From NCBI GenBank assembly GCA_959599635.1, contig CAUGJN010000034.1, positions 1-13,529 of the forward strand: a stretch of 13,529 bases of DNA, in the 5' to 3' direction. Below the pieces are notes generated by a model. That model had not been told where the DNA came from. It saw nothing but the letters and a program-made list of their open reading frames with translations, and did no database searches. Position 1 is the stretch's first letter. The number at the start of each line of letters is the position of its first letter. A program made the translations under genes and the position numbers. This document shows positions 5,640-12,662 of the stretch, in pieces. Source of the DNA: an uncultured Collinsella sp. GTDB lineage: Bacteria > Actinomycetota > Coriobacteriia > Coriobacteriales > Coriobacteriaceae.

Positions 5640-7301
5640 ATGACCAAGCATGTGTTCGTAACCGGTGGCGTGGTTTCGTCCCTGGGCAAGGGTATCACCG
5701 CGGCCTCGCTGGGCCGTCTGCTCAAGTCGCGTGGCTACAAAGTAACGATGCAGAAGGCCGACCCGTATCTGAACGTCGACCCCGGTACCATGAGCCCGTT
5801 CCAGCATGGTGAGGTCTTCGTTACCGAGGACGGTTACGAGTCCGACCTGGACCTGGGTCATTACGAGCGCTTTATTGATGAGAACCTAACCCGCGATTCC
5901 AACTTTACGACCGGTGCCATCTACAAAAGCCTAATCGCCCGCGAGCGTCGCGGCGACTTTTTGGGCGGTACCGTGCAGGTGATTCCTCACGTCACCAATG
6001 CCATTAAGGACAAGTTCCGCCGCATCGAGGAGCAGACCGGCTCCGATGTAGTCATCACCGAGCTGGGCGGCACGATCGGCGACATCGAGTCCCAACCGTT
6101 TGTCGAGGCCATCCGTCAGTACCGCAAGGAGGCCGGCCCCGAGAACGTCTGCTACATCCACGTGTCGCTCGTTCCCTATATCGCCGCCGCCCACGAGGTC
6201 AAGACCAAACCCACGCAGCATTCCGTCAAGGAGCTCCGCAGCTTTGGCATCCAGCCCGATATTATCGTGCTGCGCTCCGACCACCATATCGATGACGCTA
6301 TCCGCGGAAAGATCGCAAGCTTCTGCGACGTCGACACCGATTGCGTCTTTACCAACGAGGACTGCGCGAGCATTTACGATGTTCCGCAACTGCTTGCCGA
6401 GCAGGACTTTGACCTGCGCATTTGCGAGCGCCTGGGTCTGGACCCGCGTGAGCGCGACATGAGCGAGTGGAACGAGTTCCTGCGCAAACAGAATCACGCC
6501 AACCATCACGCCGACAAGGTGAAGATCGCCGTCGTGGGCAAGTACACGCAGCTGCCCGATGCGTACCTGTCGGTTATCGAGGCCCTGCACCATGCGGGCG
6601 TCTTCTACGATCGCCATGTGGACGTCCAACTGGTCGACGGCGAGAGCCTCGACGAGCAGAATGTCTCCGAGGTTCTGGGTGACGCCTCGGGCATCCTGGT
6701 CCCCGGTGGCTTTGGCAAGCGCGCCCTGGAGGGCAAGATCCTCGCGGCCGAGTTTGCCCGCGAGCACAAGATTCCGTATCTGGGCATTTGCCTGGGTATG
6801 CAGGTGGCCGTGTGCGAGTTCGCCCGCAACGTCGTCGGCCTTGCCGGCGCCAGCTCCTCCGAGTTCGACCCGGATGGTCCGTTTAGCGTCATCGATCTGA
6901 TGAGCTCGCAGGAGGATGTGACCGAGAAGGGCGGCACCATGCGCCTGGGCGCCTATCCGTGCAAGCTCGCCGCCGATACCCTCGCTCGCGAGGCATATGG
7001 CGAGGAACTCGTCTACGAGCGTCACCGTCACCGCTTTGAGTTTAACAACGCCTTCCGCGACCAGCTCGAGGACGCCGGCTTGGTTATCTCTGGCCTCTCG
7101 CCCGACGAGCGCCTGGTCGAGATGGTCGAGCTGCCGCGCGACGTGCATCCGTGGTATGTGGCAACCCAGGCTCACCCCGAGTTCAAGAGCCGTCCGACCA
7201 ACCCGCAGCCGCTGTTCCGAGAGTTCGTGCGTGCCTCGATCGGTCAGCACGAGGGTGTCGATCGTCTGCAGGTGACGCCCATGAACCTCGCTACGGACTA
7301 A
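5640..7301 (+). CDS. pyrG: CTP synthase
   Basis: The 553-residue enzyme makes CTP from UTP, ATP and glutamine, the last step of pyrimidine nucleotide synthesis. The N-terminal synthetase domain starts with VFVTGGVVSSLGKGI, with its ATP-binding loop at residues 9-18, then KADPYLNVDPGTMSPFQHGEVFV and ELGGTIGDIES. The C-terminal class I glutamine amidotransferase domain begins near residue 290. Its nucleophile is Cys384 in GICLGMQ, and the His512-Pro-Glu514 pair completes the triad, close to the E. coli positions (379, 515, 517). Length and all motifs are complete. The ribosome site is a modest GCAGG about 10 bases before the ATG. The xerD frame begins two bases after the stop codon, so the two are very probably cotranscribed. 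Confidence 0.98.
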   Translation: MTKHVFVTGGVVSSLGKGITAASLGRLLKSRGYKVTMQKADPYLNVDPGTMSPFQHGEVFVTEDGYESDLDLGHYERFIDENLTRDSNFTTGAIYKSLIARERRGDFLGGTVQVIPHVTNAIKDKFRRIEEQTGSDVVITELGGTIGDIESQPFVEAIRQYRKEAGPENVCYIHVSLVPYIAAAHEVKTKPTQHSVKELRSFGIQPDIIVLRSDHHIDDAIRGKIASFCDVDTDCVFTNEDCASIYDVPQLLAEQDFDLRICERLGLDPRERDMSEWNEFLRKQNHANHHADKVKIAVVGKYTQLPDAYLSVIEALHHAGVFYDRHVDVQLVDGESLDEQNVSEVLGDASGILVPGGFGKRALEGKILAAEFAREHKIPYLGICLGMQVAVCEFARNVVGLAGASSSEFDPDGPFSVIDLMSSQEDVTEKGGTMRLGAYPCKLAADTLAREAYGEELVYERHRHRFEFNNAFRDQLEDAGLVISGLSPDERLVEMVELPRDVHPWYVATQAHPEFKSRPTNPQPLFREFVRASIGQHEGVDRLQVTPMNLATD

Positions 7302-7303
7302 GG

Positions 7304-8245
7304 GTGCCGGCGAACAAAGAACATACCGAAACTACTCCCTCGTCGCTCGCTGTGGCGGCGGGGGAGTATCTCGATTACCTCGCGGTCGAGCGGGGTTTGG
7401 CGCGCAACACGATTGCGGCCTATCGTCGTGACCTGACGACGTACTGCGCCTATCTGGAGCGGACGGGCATCATGTCTTTTGATGAGGTGACTCGTCAGAT
7501 CGTGGAGGGCTTTGTCGCCGACCGTCGCGATGGGGGCTATTCCGATGCCTCGGTGGAGCGTGCGCTTGCGGCTGTGAAGGGCCTGCATGCCTTTTTGGTG
7601 CGCGATGGGGCTGTGGCCCAAAATCCAACGGCAGCGTTGCGCCTGCCTAAAAAGGCTGAGCGTTTGCCGGAGTATCTATCGGTGGAGGATGTCTCGGCGC
7701 TGCTCGATCAAGACTTCCCCGAGGGCGAGATGGGCTTGCGCGACCATGCCATCTTGGAAGTGCTCTACGGATGCGGTTTGCGTGTGAGCGAGTTGGTGGG
7801 GCTCGATGTGGGCGATATCCATATCGACGATGGTTTTGTACTCGTTCGCGGTAAGGGCTCAAAGGAACGCCTGTCCCCGTTGGTGGGAAGCGCGGCGCGA
7901 GCTCTGACGCGCTATATAACTGAGGGGCGTTCTCGCTTGGCGGCTCATGCCCGCGGAACCGAGACCTCGGCGGTCTTTTTAAATAAGAACGGCCGCCGTC
8001 TGTCGCGCCAGGGCATCCATGCCATCTGTGAGCGCTACGGGCGCCAGGTGGGGCTGGTGGGACTCCATCCCCATACGCTGCGTCACTCCTTTGCCACCCA
8101 TATGCTTGCGGGCGGTGCAGACCTCCGTGTGCTACAGGAGATCTTGGGACATGCCGATATATCGACCACGCAGGTCTACACGCATGTCGATCGTACGCAA
8201 CTGACCGAGGTCTATCTGGCGGCGCACCCGCTGGCACATCGTTAA
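7304..8245 (+). CDS. xerD: Site-specific tyrosine recombinase, XerD type
   Basis: The protein has 313 residues with an N-terminal core-binding domain (about 14-100: GEYLDYLAVERGLARNTIAAYRRDL) and a C-terminal catalytic domain. The catalytic set is complete: Arg160 (GLRVSEL), Lys184 (GKGSKER), His257 and Arg260 (HTLRH), His283 (LGHADIS) and Tyr292 (QVYTHV). The spacing matches E. coli XerD (148, 172, 244, 247, 270, 279). XerC/XerD proteins resolve chromosome dimers at dif, and the place behind pyrG is also seen in other actinobacteria, favouring XerD. The likely start is GTG at 7304, two bases after the pyrG stop. No clear ribosome site precedes it except AAGG of the stop region, so translation may be coupled to pyrG. 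XerC or a single-recombinase role cannot be ruled out. Confidence 0.92.
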   Translation: MPANKEHTETTPSSLAVAAGEYLDYLAVERGLARNTIAAYRRDLTTYCAYLERTGIMSFDEVTRQIVEGFVADRRDGGYSDASVERALAAVKGLHAFLVRDGAVAQNPTAALRLPKKAERLPEYLSVEDVSALLDQDFPEGEMGLRDHAILEVLYGCGLRVSELVGLDVGDIHIDDGFVLVRGKGSKERLSPLVGSAARALTRYITEGRSRLAAHARGTETSAVFLNKNGRRLSRQGIHAICERYGRQVGLVGLHPHTLRHSFATHMLAGGADLRVLQEILGHADISTTQVYTHVDRTQLTEVYLAAHPLAHR

Positions 8246-8277
8246 CACATCGCTGGCCTGCATATCTATAGGTATTT

Positions 8278-8349
8278 GGGGACGGGCCCCAGATTGCCGC
8301 GGCGTGCTTTTGCGCGCGCATGGGCAATCTGGGGCCCGTCCCATTTTTT
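8278..8349 (+). terminator. Long-stem terminator after xerD
   Basis: Bases 8279-8298 pair perfectly with 8323-8342 (20 bp). Within the loop, GCGTGC and GCGCGC can add a 6-bp helix around TTTT. The run TTTTTT at 8344-8349 follows directly. This is an unusually strong rho-independent terminator that isolates pyrG-xerD from the dcw cluster. Its length also suits a repeated palindromic element reused as a terminator. Confidence 0.9.
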
Positions 8350-8440
8350 GCCACTTGTCGTCGCGGTGGTGGGCCGCATGTGCCTTGGGTGGGGGAGTTT
8401 GGGGGCGATGTGAACGGCATGTAAAGGGACGCAAAAATCG

Positions 8441-8466
8441 CCTCAAGGTCAACTTGAAGGTTGAGG
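8441..8466. promoter_or_regulatory. Dyad resembling a MerR/SoxR-type operator
   Basis: CCTCAAGGTCAACTTGAAGG (8441-8460) has imperfect symmetry about its centre, and CCTCAA at 8441-8446 mirrors TTGAGG at 8461-8466. The wording resembles SoxR-box and other MerR-family operators, which sit inside long promoter spacers. I see no matching -35/-10 pair around it, so it may be an orphan site or chance. Confidence 0.3.
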
Positions 8467-8472
8467 TTGAAA

Positions 8473-8500
8473 GGCGGGGTGCCACAGGTGGCATCCCGCC
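8473..8500. other. Hairpin with a 13-position stem
   Basis: GGCGGGGTGCCAC and GTGGCATCCCGCC pair with one G-T wobble (the innermost pairs would open into the loop). No T tract follows on the + strand; on the - strand it is followed by TTTC. It may be a weak reverse terminator or a protein site. Confidence 0.5.
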
Positions 8501-8508
8501 GTTGCTGT

Positions 8509-8528
8509 AAACACAACATATTGTGTTT
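8509..8528. promoter_or_regulatory. 20-bp palindrome AAACACAA-CATA-TTGTGTTT, candidate operator
   Basis: Perfect 8-base arms flank CATA. It is A/T-rich inside a very G-rich region and lies about 80-100 bases upstream of the mraZ promoter. The size and symmetry fit a dimeric repressor or activator site; the protein is unknown. Confidence 0.4.
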
Positions 8529-8576
8529 TCGAACATATGATTGGGGGTGTTTTGCAATATATGGTGGGTGGAGTGG

Positions 8577-8603
8577 TGGGGCGGGGTGGGGGAAGGGGTG
8601 GGG
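8577..8603 (+). promoter_or_regulatory. MraZ-type TGGGG boxes coinciding with a G-quadruplex motif
   Basis: TGGGG occurs at 8577, 8587 and 8599, with a fourth at 8619; the first two are exactly 10 bases apart and the third is 12 further on. MraZ binds tandem TGGG-type repeats at about 10-base spacing ahead of its own gene. The tract ends 7 bases before the -35. The same bases form five runs of at least four G (8578-8581, 8583-8586, 8588-8592, 8595-8598, 8600-8603) with 1-2 base loops, a very strong G-quadruplex motif on the coding strand. Confidence 0.55.
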
Positions 8604-8610
8604 AAAGGTG

Positions 8611-8639
8611 TTGAAAAATGGGGCTGTTCCCCATATTAT
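8611..8639 (+). promoter_or_regulatory. mraZ / dcw cluster promoter
   Basis: TTGAAA (8611-8616), a 17-bp spacer and TATTAT (8634-8639) match the housekeeping sigma consensus well. The spacer and the first base of the -10 hold a dyad ATGGGG-CTGTT-CCCCAT (8618-8634). Transcription would start near 8645-8647, giving a leader of about 60 bases that folds a GCGGGG/CCCCGC hairpin (8655-8660 with 8666-8671). Confidence 0.75.
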
Positions 8640-8707
8640 TAATGACGTCGACAGGCGGGGTGGTTCCCCGCGTACGTGCCATCTGAGTAACCGAGGGGAG
8701 GGCGCAC

Positions 8708-9142
8708 ATGGGAATGACTGGTGCATACGAGCGCAATCTCGATGCAAAAGGTCGTCTGTCCCTGCCTGCACCCCTTCGCGAGGAGCTTGGAGAGCACGTT
8801 CGCGTGTTCAAAGCCCTGGATGTCGATGCTCTGTACGTGTTCTCTGCCGAGGCCTTCGATAAGTGGGTCGAAGGACTCTTCGCGGGTCGTGAGGGCCACG
8901 AGGGTTTTAACCCGCGTGACATTAATGACCAGAAGCTCATGAGGGCGATCAACAAGCGCACCACGTCGATGGACGTGGACAGCGCCGGTCGTATCGGTCT
9001 TTCCGAGTCTCTCCGCAAGCAGGCGAACCTCGACCGCGAGGTCACGGTTGTGGGCAACTACGACCACCTTGAGGTTTGGGATCGCGCCGCGGCCGATGAG
9101 GACGATGACGATGAGGCCCTGCTGGACCTCTTCTTCTCGTAA
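8708..9142 (+). CDS. mraZ: Transcriptional regulator MraZ
   Basis: This 144-residue protein is the usual first gene of the dcw cluster. It carries two AbrB-like half-domains, each with a DxxGR mark: DAKGRLSLPAPLR (12-24) and DSAGRIGLSESLRKQA (91-106), followed by VTVVGNYDHLEVWD (112-125). MraZ forms a ring that binds repeated boxes and regulates its own operon in studied bacteria. The C-terminus is strongly acidic (DEDDDDEALLDLFF). A purine-rich ribosome site (GAGGGGAGGG) lies just before the ATG at 8708; an ATG at 8714 is possible. rsmH follows after 20 bases. Confidence 0.95.
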   Translation: MGMTGAYERNLDAKGRLSLPAPLREELGEHVRVFKALDVDALYVFSAEAFDKWVEGLFAGREGHEGFNPRDINDQKLMRAINKRTTSMDVDSAGRIGLSESLRKQANLDREVTVVGNYDHLEVWDRAAADEDDDDEALLDLFFS

Positions 9143-9162
9143 GGGCAAGGCACGGGTAACGG

Positions 9163-10128
9163 ATGGAGCGTGGGATCTTGACACAAGAATATCGGCATGA
9201 ACCTGTCATGCTCGGCGAAGTGCTTGAGTCGCTGCGGCTAAAGAGCGGCTCCGTTGTCTGCGATTGCACCCTTGGCGGTGCCGGCCATTCGGTAAAGATG
9301 GCCGCGCAGGTGGGGGAGACGGGCCTTTTGCTCGGCGTCGATCAGGACGACATGGCCCTCGAGGCCGCTGGCGCCCGTCTGGACCGCGAGGTTCCCGGCG
9401 TTCCGCACCAGCTGCTGAAGGGCAACTTCGGCGACTTGGACGAGCTGCTTTGCTCGGCCGAGGTGCCCGGGGTCGATGGCTTCCTGTTCGATTTGGGCGT
9501 TTCGTCACCGCAACTCGATATCCCTGGCAGGGGCTTTTCGTATAACGAGGACGCCCCATTGGACATGCGGATGGATCCGGGTAATAACACCTTAAACGCA
9601 GCTGAGGTCATCAACACCTATAACGAACACGACCTCGCCCGGATTCTACGCGTCTACGGCGAAGAGAAGTTCGCCTCGCAGATCGCGCGCGAGATCGTGC
9701 GCCGCCGCGAGCAAGAACCGATCGAAACCACCGGCCAATTTGTCGAGATCATCAAGGCGGGTATCCCGGCTGCCGCTCGTCGGCATGGCGGACACCCGGC
9801 CAAGAAAAGTTTCCAGGCCATTCGCATCGAGGTCAATCACGAGCTCGATGTGCTCGAACGAGGGCTTGATGCCGCCACCAGGTGGCTCAACCCGGGCGGA
9901 CGTATCTGCGTCATCTCGTATCACTCGCTCGAGGACCGTATCGTAAAGAACCACTTTAAGGAGATGGGCCAGGGGTGCACGTGTCCGCCGGAGATTCCGG
10001 TGTGCGTGTGCGGCAACGTGCCGATACTCAAGGTCATCACCCGCAAACCCTTGGTTGCCCAGCCTGATGAGGTTGAGCGCAACCCTCGGGCGAGATCAGC
10101 CAAAATCCGCGTGGCGCAGCGTCTGTAG
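9163..10128 (+). CDS. rsmH: 16S rRNA (cytosine1402-N4)-methyltransferase RsmH
   Basis: The 321-residue enzyme (also MraW) methylates N4 of C1402 in 16S rRNA using S-adenosylmethionine. Visible marks are HEPVMLGEVLESL (12-24), the SAM loop DCTLGGAGHS (34-43), GVDQDDMAL (58-66), DLGVSSPQLDIPGRGFSY (110-127) with DMRMD, the helix containing SFQAIRIEVNHEL (216-228), NPGGRICVISYHSLEDRIVK (243-262) and the C-terminal NPRARSAKIRVAQRL. A cysteine cluster (CTCPPEIPVCVC, 272-283) before the end is typical. The start is uncertain: ATG at 9163 has a weak ribosome site, while TTG at 9178 (giving MTQEYRHEPVM) has GGAG 9 bases ahead and would shorten the protein by five residues. Confidence 0.96.
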   Translation: MERGILTQEYRHEPVMLGEVLESLRLKSGSVVCDCTLGGAGHSVKMAAQVGETGLLLGVDQDDMALEAAGARLDREVPGVPHQLLKGNFGDLDELLCSAEVPGVDGFLFDLGVSSPQLDIPGRGFSYNEDAPLDMRMDPGNNTLNAAEVINTYNEHDLARILRVYGEEKFASQIAREIVRRREQEPIETTGQFVEIIKAGIPAAARRHGGHPAKKSFQAIRIEVNHELDVLERGLDAATRWLNPGGRICVISYHSLEDRIVKNHFKEMGQGCTCPPEIPVCVCGNVPILKVITRKPLVAQPDEVERNPRARSAKIRVAQRL

Positions 10129-10218
10129 GCGCGACCGCGCGATATTGGACCTCCCGCTCGCACCATAAACGAAGCTTAAACACACTACCAACGTACTCGG
10201 GATGGGAGGCGGCATATC

Positions 10219-10689
10219 ATGGGCTACAACACTTCAAGCGCAGCACTTGCCTATGATATGAACGCCATGCCCGCCTATCGTGAGACGCCGCAGGCCCCCG
10301 TTGCTCCCCGTGAGCAGCGCACGCCGCGCTTTGATGTCTACACGGGCGCGGGCCGTCAGGCAAACCAGGCGGTAAGCCCGGTTTTCATGAGCGTTCTTAA
10401 AACGTTTTGCATCATTGCGGCCATCTTCATGACGATCGGCGTCGCCCGCGTGGCGTTCGCCGGCGTTACGGCCCAGGTGCTCAACAGCAACGCCGAGCTT
10501 ACCAATACGCTCGAAAAGGCGACCGATGAGAGCTCCGACCTGGAGGTCATGCATTCGGTCTATGGCGCCGACACGCGCATTCGCGACCTTGCGGGCGCTT
10601 ATGGCATGGTGGAGCCCAGCGAGAGCGTTACACTTGACTTTTCGCAGGATGCAGCCGCGGGCGCCAACGCGACCGCGACCGCTCAGTAG
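10219..10689 (+). CDS. FtsL-like single-pass membrane division protein
   Basis: The 156-residue protein has a proline-rich cytoplasmic N-terminus of about 55 residues. One transmembrane helix follows (about 62-82, CIIAAIFMTIGVARVAFAG), then a short outer segment likely to form a coiled coil (83-118), then IRDLAGAYGMVEPSESVTLDFS (121-142) and an Ala/Thr tail. The position between rsmH and ftsI, the topology and the IxxLAxxxGMVxP pattern at the end of the coil are those of FtsL, which joins DivIC/FtsB and activates FtsI/FtsW at the septum. Sequence likeness is low, as usual for FtsL, so the call relies on context. GGGAGG lies 9 bases before the ATG. The 90-base gap after rsmH shows no terminator; ftsI follows 17 bases later. 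Confidence 0.72.
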   Translation: MGYNTSSAALAYDMNAMPAYRETPQAPVAPREQRTPRFDVYTGAGRQANQAVSPVFMSVLKTFCIIAAIFMTIGVARVAFAGVTAQVLNSNAELTNTLEKATDESSDLEVMHSVYGADTRIRDLAGAYGMVEPSESVTLDFSQDAAAGANATATAQ

Positions 10690-10706
10690 CAAGACGGTAG
10701 CTGAGT

Positions 10707-12572
10707 ATGACAAATGACTATCGCCGCGGTTCCGATGGGGGCCGCGGTTCTGGACGTCCCTCGTCGCGGGGACGTTCTGGTTATCAAGGAACGGGTCGGC
10801 AATCTTACAACGCCGGGCAGTCCCGTGGCAACGACCCGGCGTCGCGACTTCGCGGCTCGGGCGGCCCTCAAGTGCATAACACCAGGTCGCGCAAGAGTTC
10901 GTCGACCGAATGGCTCACGGGCACGCCTCTGCCTCGCCGCAAAGCCGTCATGGGCTTCATTGGGCTTGGCTTGGGCTTGGGCGTCTTTCGCCTTGGCGAC
11001 TATCAAATTGTCGAAGCCGATAAACTGCGCGAGCGTGCCGATGCGCGCCGCCTGCTTGCGCAGACCCTCTATGCCAAACGTGGCACCATCTACGACCGCA
11101 ACGGTAACGTGCTGGCGTCGTCGGTCGAATGTCGCAACATCGCCGTGAACCCCCAGCTTGTCGAGGATGTTGACAAGACGGTGTCGGCGCTGGTCAAGGC
11201 AACTGGAATCGATAAAAAGACCTGCCGCAAGCTCGTTGAGTCCGATGGAACCTGGGTGTATATCAAGCGCCAGGTGGACGAAGACGACGCTGCGGCGCTG
11301 GAGAAGAAGAACCTGCCCGGCGTGCTTTTTGAGCAGGCCATGAAGCGCGTATATCCATACGGCAATCTGGCATCGCAGGTGCTGGGTGTAGTGAATGTAG
11401 ACAACGACGGCTTGACGGGTCTCGAAAAGCAATACAACAAGCTTCTGACCGGCACGAACGGTTCTCTCGTACGCGAGCGCGCGAGGGACGGCAGCTATAT
11501 CGCGGGCGGTGCCTATAAAAAGGTGGCTGCGGTCGACGGCGTTGATATCGTGACGACGCTCGACGTCAATATCCAGCGTGCGGCCGAGGATGCCCTGGCA
11601 GAGGCTGTCGAGAAGACAAAGGCCAAGAACGGCTCGGCGCTGGTCACCGATCCTACGACAGGCGAGATCTTGGCAGCCTGCTCGTATCCGACCTACGACC
11701 AGACCAATTTGGAAAACGCCAAGACCGAGGATATGAACCTGCGCCTGGTCACCGACGCCTACGAGCCCGGCTCGGTCTTTAAGACGCTCGTGGCGGGCGC
11801 CGGCTTCGACTTGGGCGTCGTGCGGTCGAGTACGTCGTTTGAGGTGCCGGCGAGCATCAAGGTGGGCGACGATACCGTCACCGATGCCGACAAGCGCGAC
11901 TACGCCATGACCATGGATGTGCGCGAGATGATGCGCCGTTCGTCCAACGTGGGATTTGTCCTGGTGGGGCGCAAGATCGGTGCCGACGACTTTGCCGCCT
12001 ATGTGGACAAGTGGGGCATCGGTCACAGCTCGGGTGTCGATTTTCCGGGCGAGAGCCTGGGCATCGTCAAGGAGCGTGACCAGTATGACGGCGCCACGCT
12101 GGGCTCGATGAGCTTTGGACAGGCGCTGTCTGTCTCGCCGATTGAGATCGCACGTGCCGTGGGCGGCATCGCCAACGGCGGCGTGATGATGACCCCGCAC
12201 TTCTATAAGTCCAGCAAAGGCGACGAGAAGGACTGGGGCGAAGGCGAGCGCGCGATTTCGGAGGACGCCGCATCCCAGGTGACATCGTGCATGCAGACGG
12301 TCGTGTCGGAGGGAACGGGCGTTGGCGGCGCGGTTGACGGCTATGACGTGGCGGGTAAGACCGGTACGGCCGAACGTGCCGACGAGAACGGCGGCTACCT
12401 CAAGGAGAACTACATGTCGTCCTTTATGGGCTTTGCACCGGCACAATCGCCCAAGGTGCTGTGCTATATCACGCTCGACGGAACGCCGAGCGGCTCAGAT
12501 GCCGCTGCGGTGCCGTTCCAGTCCATTATGGCCAACGCGCTCGACGTGCTGGGTATCCCGCACACGAAGTAG
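10707..12572 (+). CDS. ftsI: Class B penicillin-binding protein, septal transpeptidase FtsI/PBP3 type
   Basis: This 621-residue protein cross-links peptidoglycan at the division septum. An Arg/Gly/Ser-rich cytoplasmic tail (1-78) is followed by one membrane anchor (about 79-97, AVMGFIGLGLGLGVFRLG). The dimerisation domain starts with AKRGTIYDRNGNVLA (about 119-133). The transpeptidase motifs are all present: SVFK (Ser356 nucleophile, Lys359), SSN (412-414) and KTG (551-553). There are no C-terminal PASTA repeats. The position after the FtsL-like gene in the dcw cluster indicates FtsI rather than the elongation PBP2. The ribosome site is weak (GGTAG about 9 bases ahead), so translation may partly depend on coupling. 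A gap of 128 bases precedes murF. Confidence 0.95.
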   Translation: MTNDYRRGSDGGRGSGRPSSRGRSGYQGTGRQSYNAGQSRGNDPASRLRGSGGPQVHNTRSRKSSSTEWLTGTPLPRRKAVMGFIGLGLGLGVFRLGDYQIVEADKLRERADARRLLAQTLYAKRGTIYDRNGNVLASSVECRNIAVNPQLVEDVDKTVSALVKATGIDKKTCRKLVESDGTWVYIKRQVDEDDAAALEKKNLPGVLFEQAMKRVYPYGNLASQVLGVVNVDNDGLTGLEKQYNKLLTGTNGSLVRERARDGSYIAGGAYKKVAAVDGVDIVTTLDVNIQRAAEDALAEAVEKTKAKNGSALVTDPTTGEILAACSYPTYDQTNLENAKTEDMNLRLVTDAYEPGSVFKTLVAGAGFDLGVVRSSTSFEVPASIKVGDDTVTDADKRDYAMTMDVREMMRRSSNVGFVLVGRKIGADDFAAYVDKWGIGHSSGVDFPGESLGIVKERDQYDGATLGSMSFGQALSVSPIEIARAVGGIANGGVMMTPHFYKSSKGDEKDWGEGERAISEDAASQVTSCMQTVVSEGTGVGGAVDGYDVAGKTGTAERADENGGYLKENYMSSFMGFAPAQSPKVLCYITLDGTPSGSDAAAVPFQSIMANALDVLGIPHTK

Positions 12573-12590
12573 GGGGTTACAATCTTTGGG

Positions 12591-12640
12591 GCGTGGTTTG
12601 TTGTCCCATATGAGGGGTGTTCACATGCCCTGCACCACGC
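12591..12640. other. Inverted repeat in the ftsI-murF spacer
   Basis: GCGTGGT (12591-12597) and ACCACGC (12634-12640) are complementary, with a smaller imperfect pairing inside (GGGTGT with ACATGCCC). No T tract follows, so it is not a clear terminator. It lies just upstream of the possible murF -10. Confidence 0.35.
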
Positions 12641-12656
12641 ATGCGCGGCGCTGGGA

Positions 12657-12662
12657 TACAAT
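12657..12662 (+). promoter_or_regulatory. Possible -10 element for murF
   Basis: TACAAT lies 39 bases before the murF start codon, about the same distance as the TATAAT ahead of the DUF1846 gene. No good -35 is visible. A second TTACAAT lies at 12577-12583, right after the ftsI stop. An internal promoter would fit the larger gap here. Confidence 0.35.

Larger units (their letters stand above)
8350..8707 (+). other. Regulatory gap before mraZ
   Basis: This 358-base region has no convincing gene. It holds a CCTCAA/TTGAGG dyad at 8441-8466, a hairpin at 8473-8500, an AT-rich palindrome at 8509-8528, a G-rich tract at 8577-8603, a promoter at 8611-8639 and a leader hairpin at 8655-8671. An open reading frame across it is low in sense content and has no ribosome site. 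Confidence 0.6.

Noticed and set aside
5931..7250. Long open frame on the - strand opposite pyrG (439 codons)
   Set aside because: It is fully antisense to a complete CTP synthase with all catalytic motifs. High G/C at third positions keeps this frame open, and its product has no recognisable domain.
7304..8245. Tyrosine recombinase as an integrase marking a mobile element
   Set aside because: Length, motif spacing and the place behind pyrG fit housekeeping XerD. No attachment-site repeats, tRNA or phage genes are nearby.
8577..8603. G-rich tract as a CRISPR-like or tandem-repeat array
   Set aside because: Repeats are only 4-5 bases with irregular spacing and no unique spacers; MraZ boxes and quadruplex formation explain it better.
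7647..8771. 374-codon - strand open frame across the end of xerD and the mraZ gap
   Set aside because: It crosses a strong terminator, the G-quadruplex tract and the mraZ promoter. Its proline- and arginine-rich product comes from G-rich sense DNA.
8461..8862. + strand open frame of 133 codons overlapping the mraZ start
   Set aside because: It runs through hairpins and the promoter and into mraZ in another frame, with no ribosome site and no family likeness.
10683..12446. 587-codon open frame on the - strand opposite ftsI
   Set aside because: It lies opposite a complete penicillin-binding protein, has no recognisable domains and is explained by codon bias of the sense gene.
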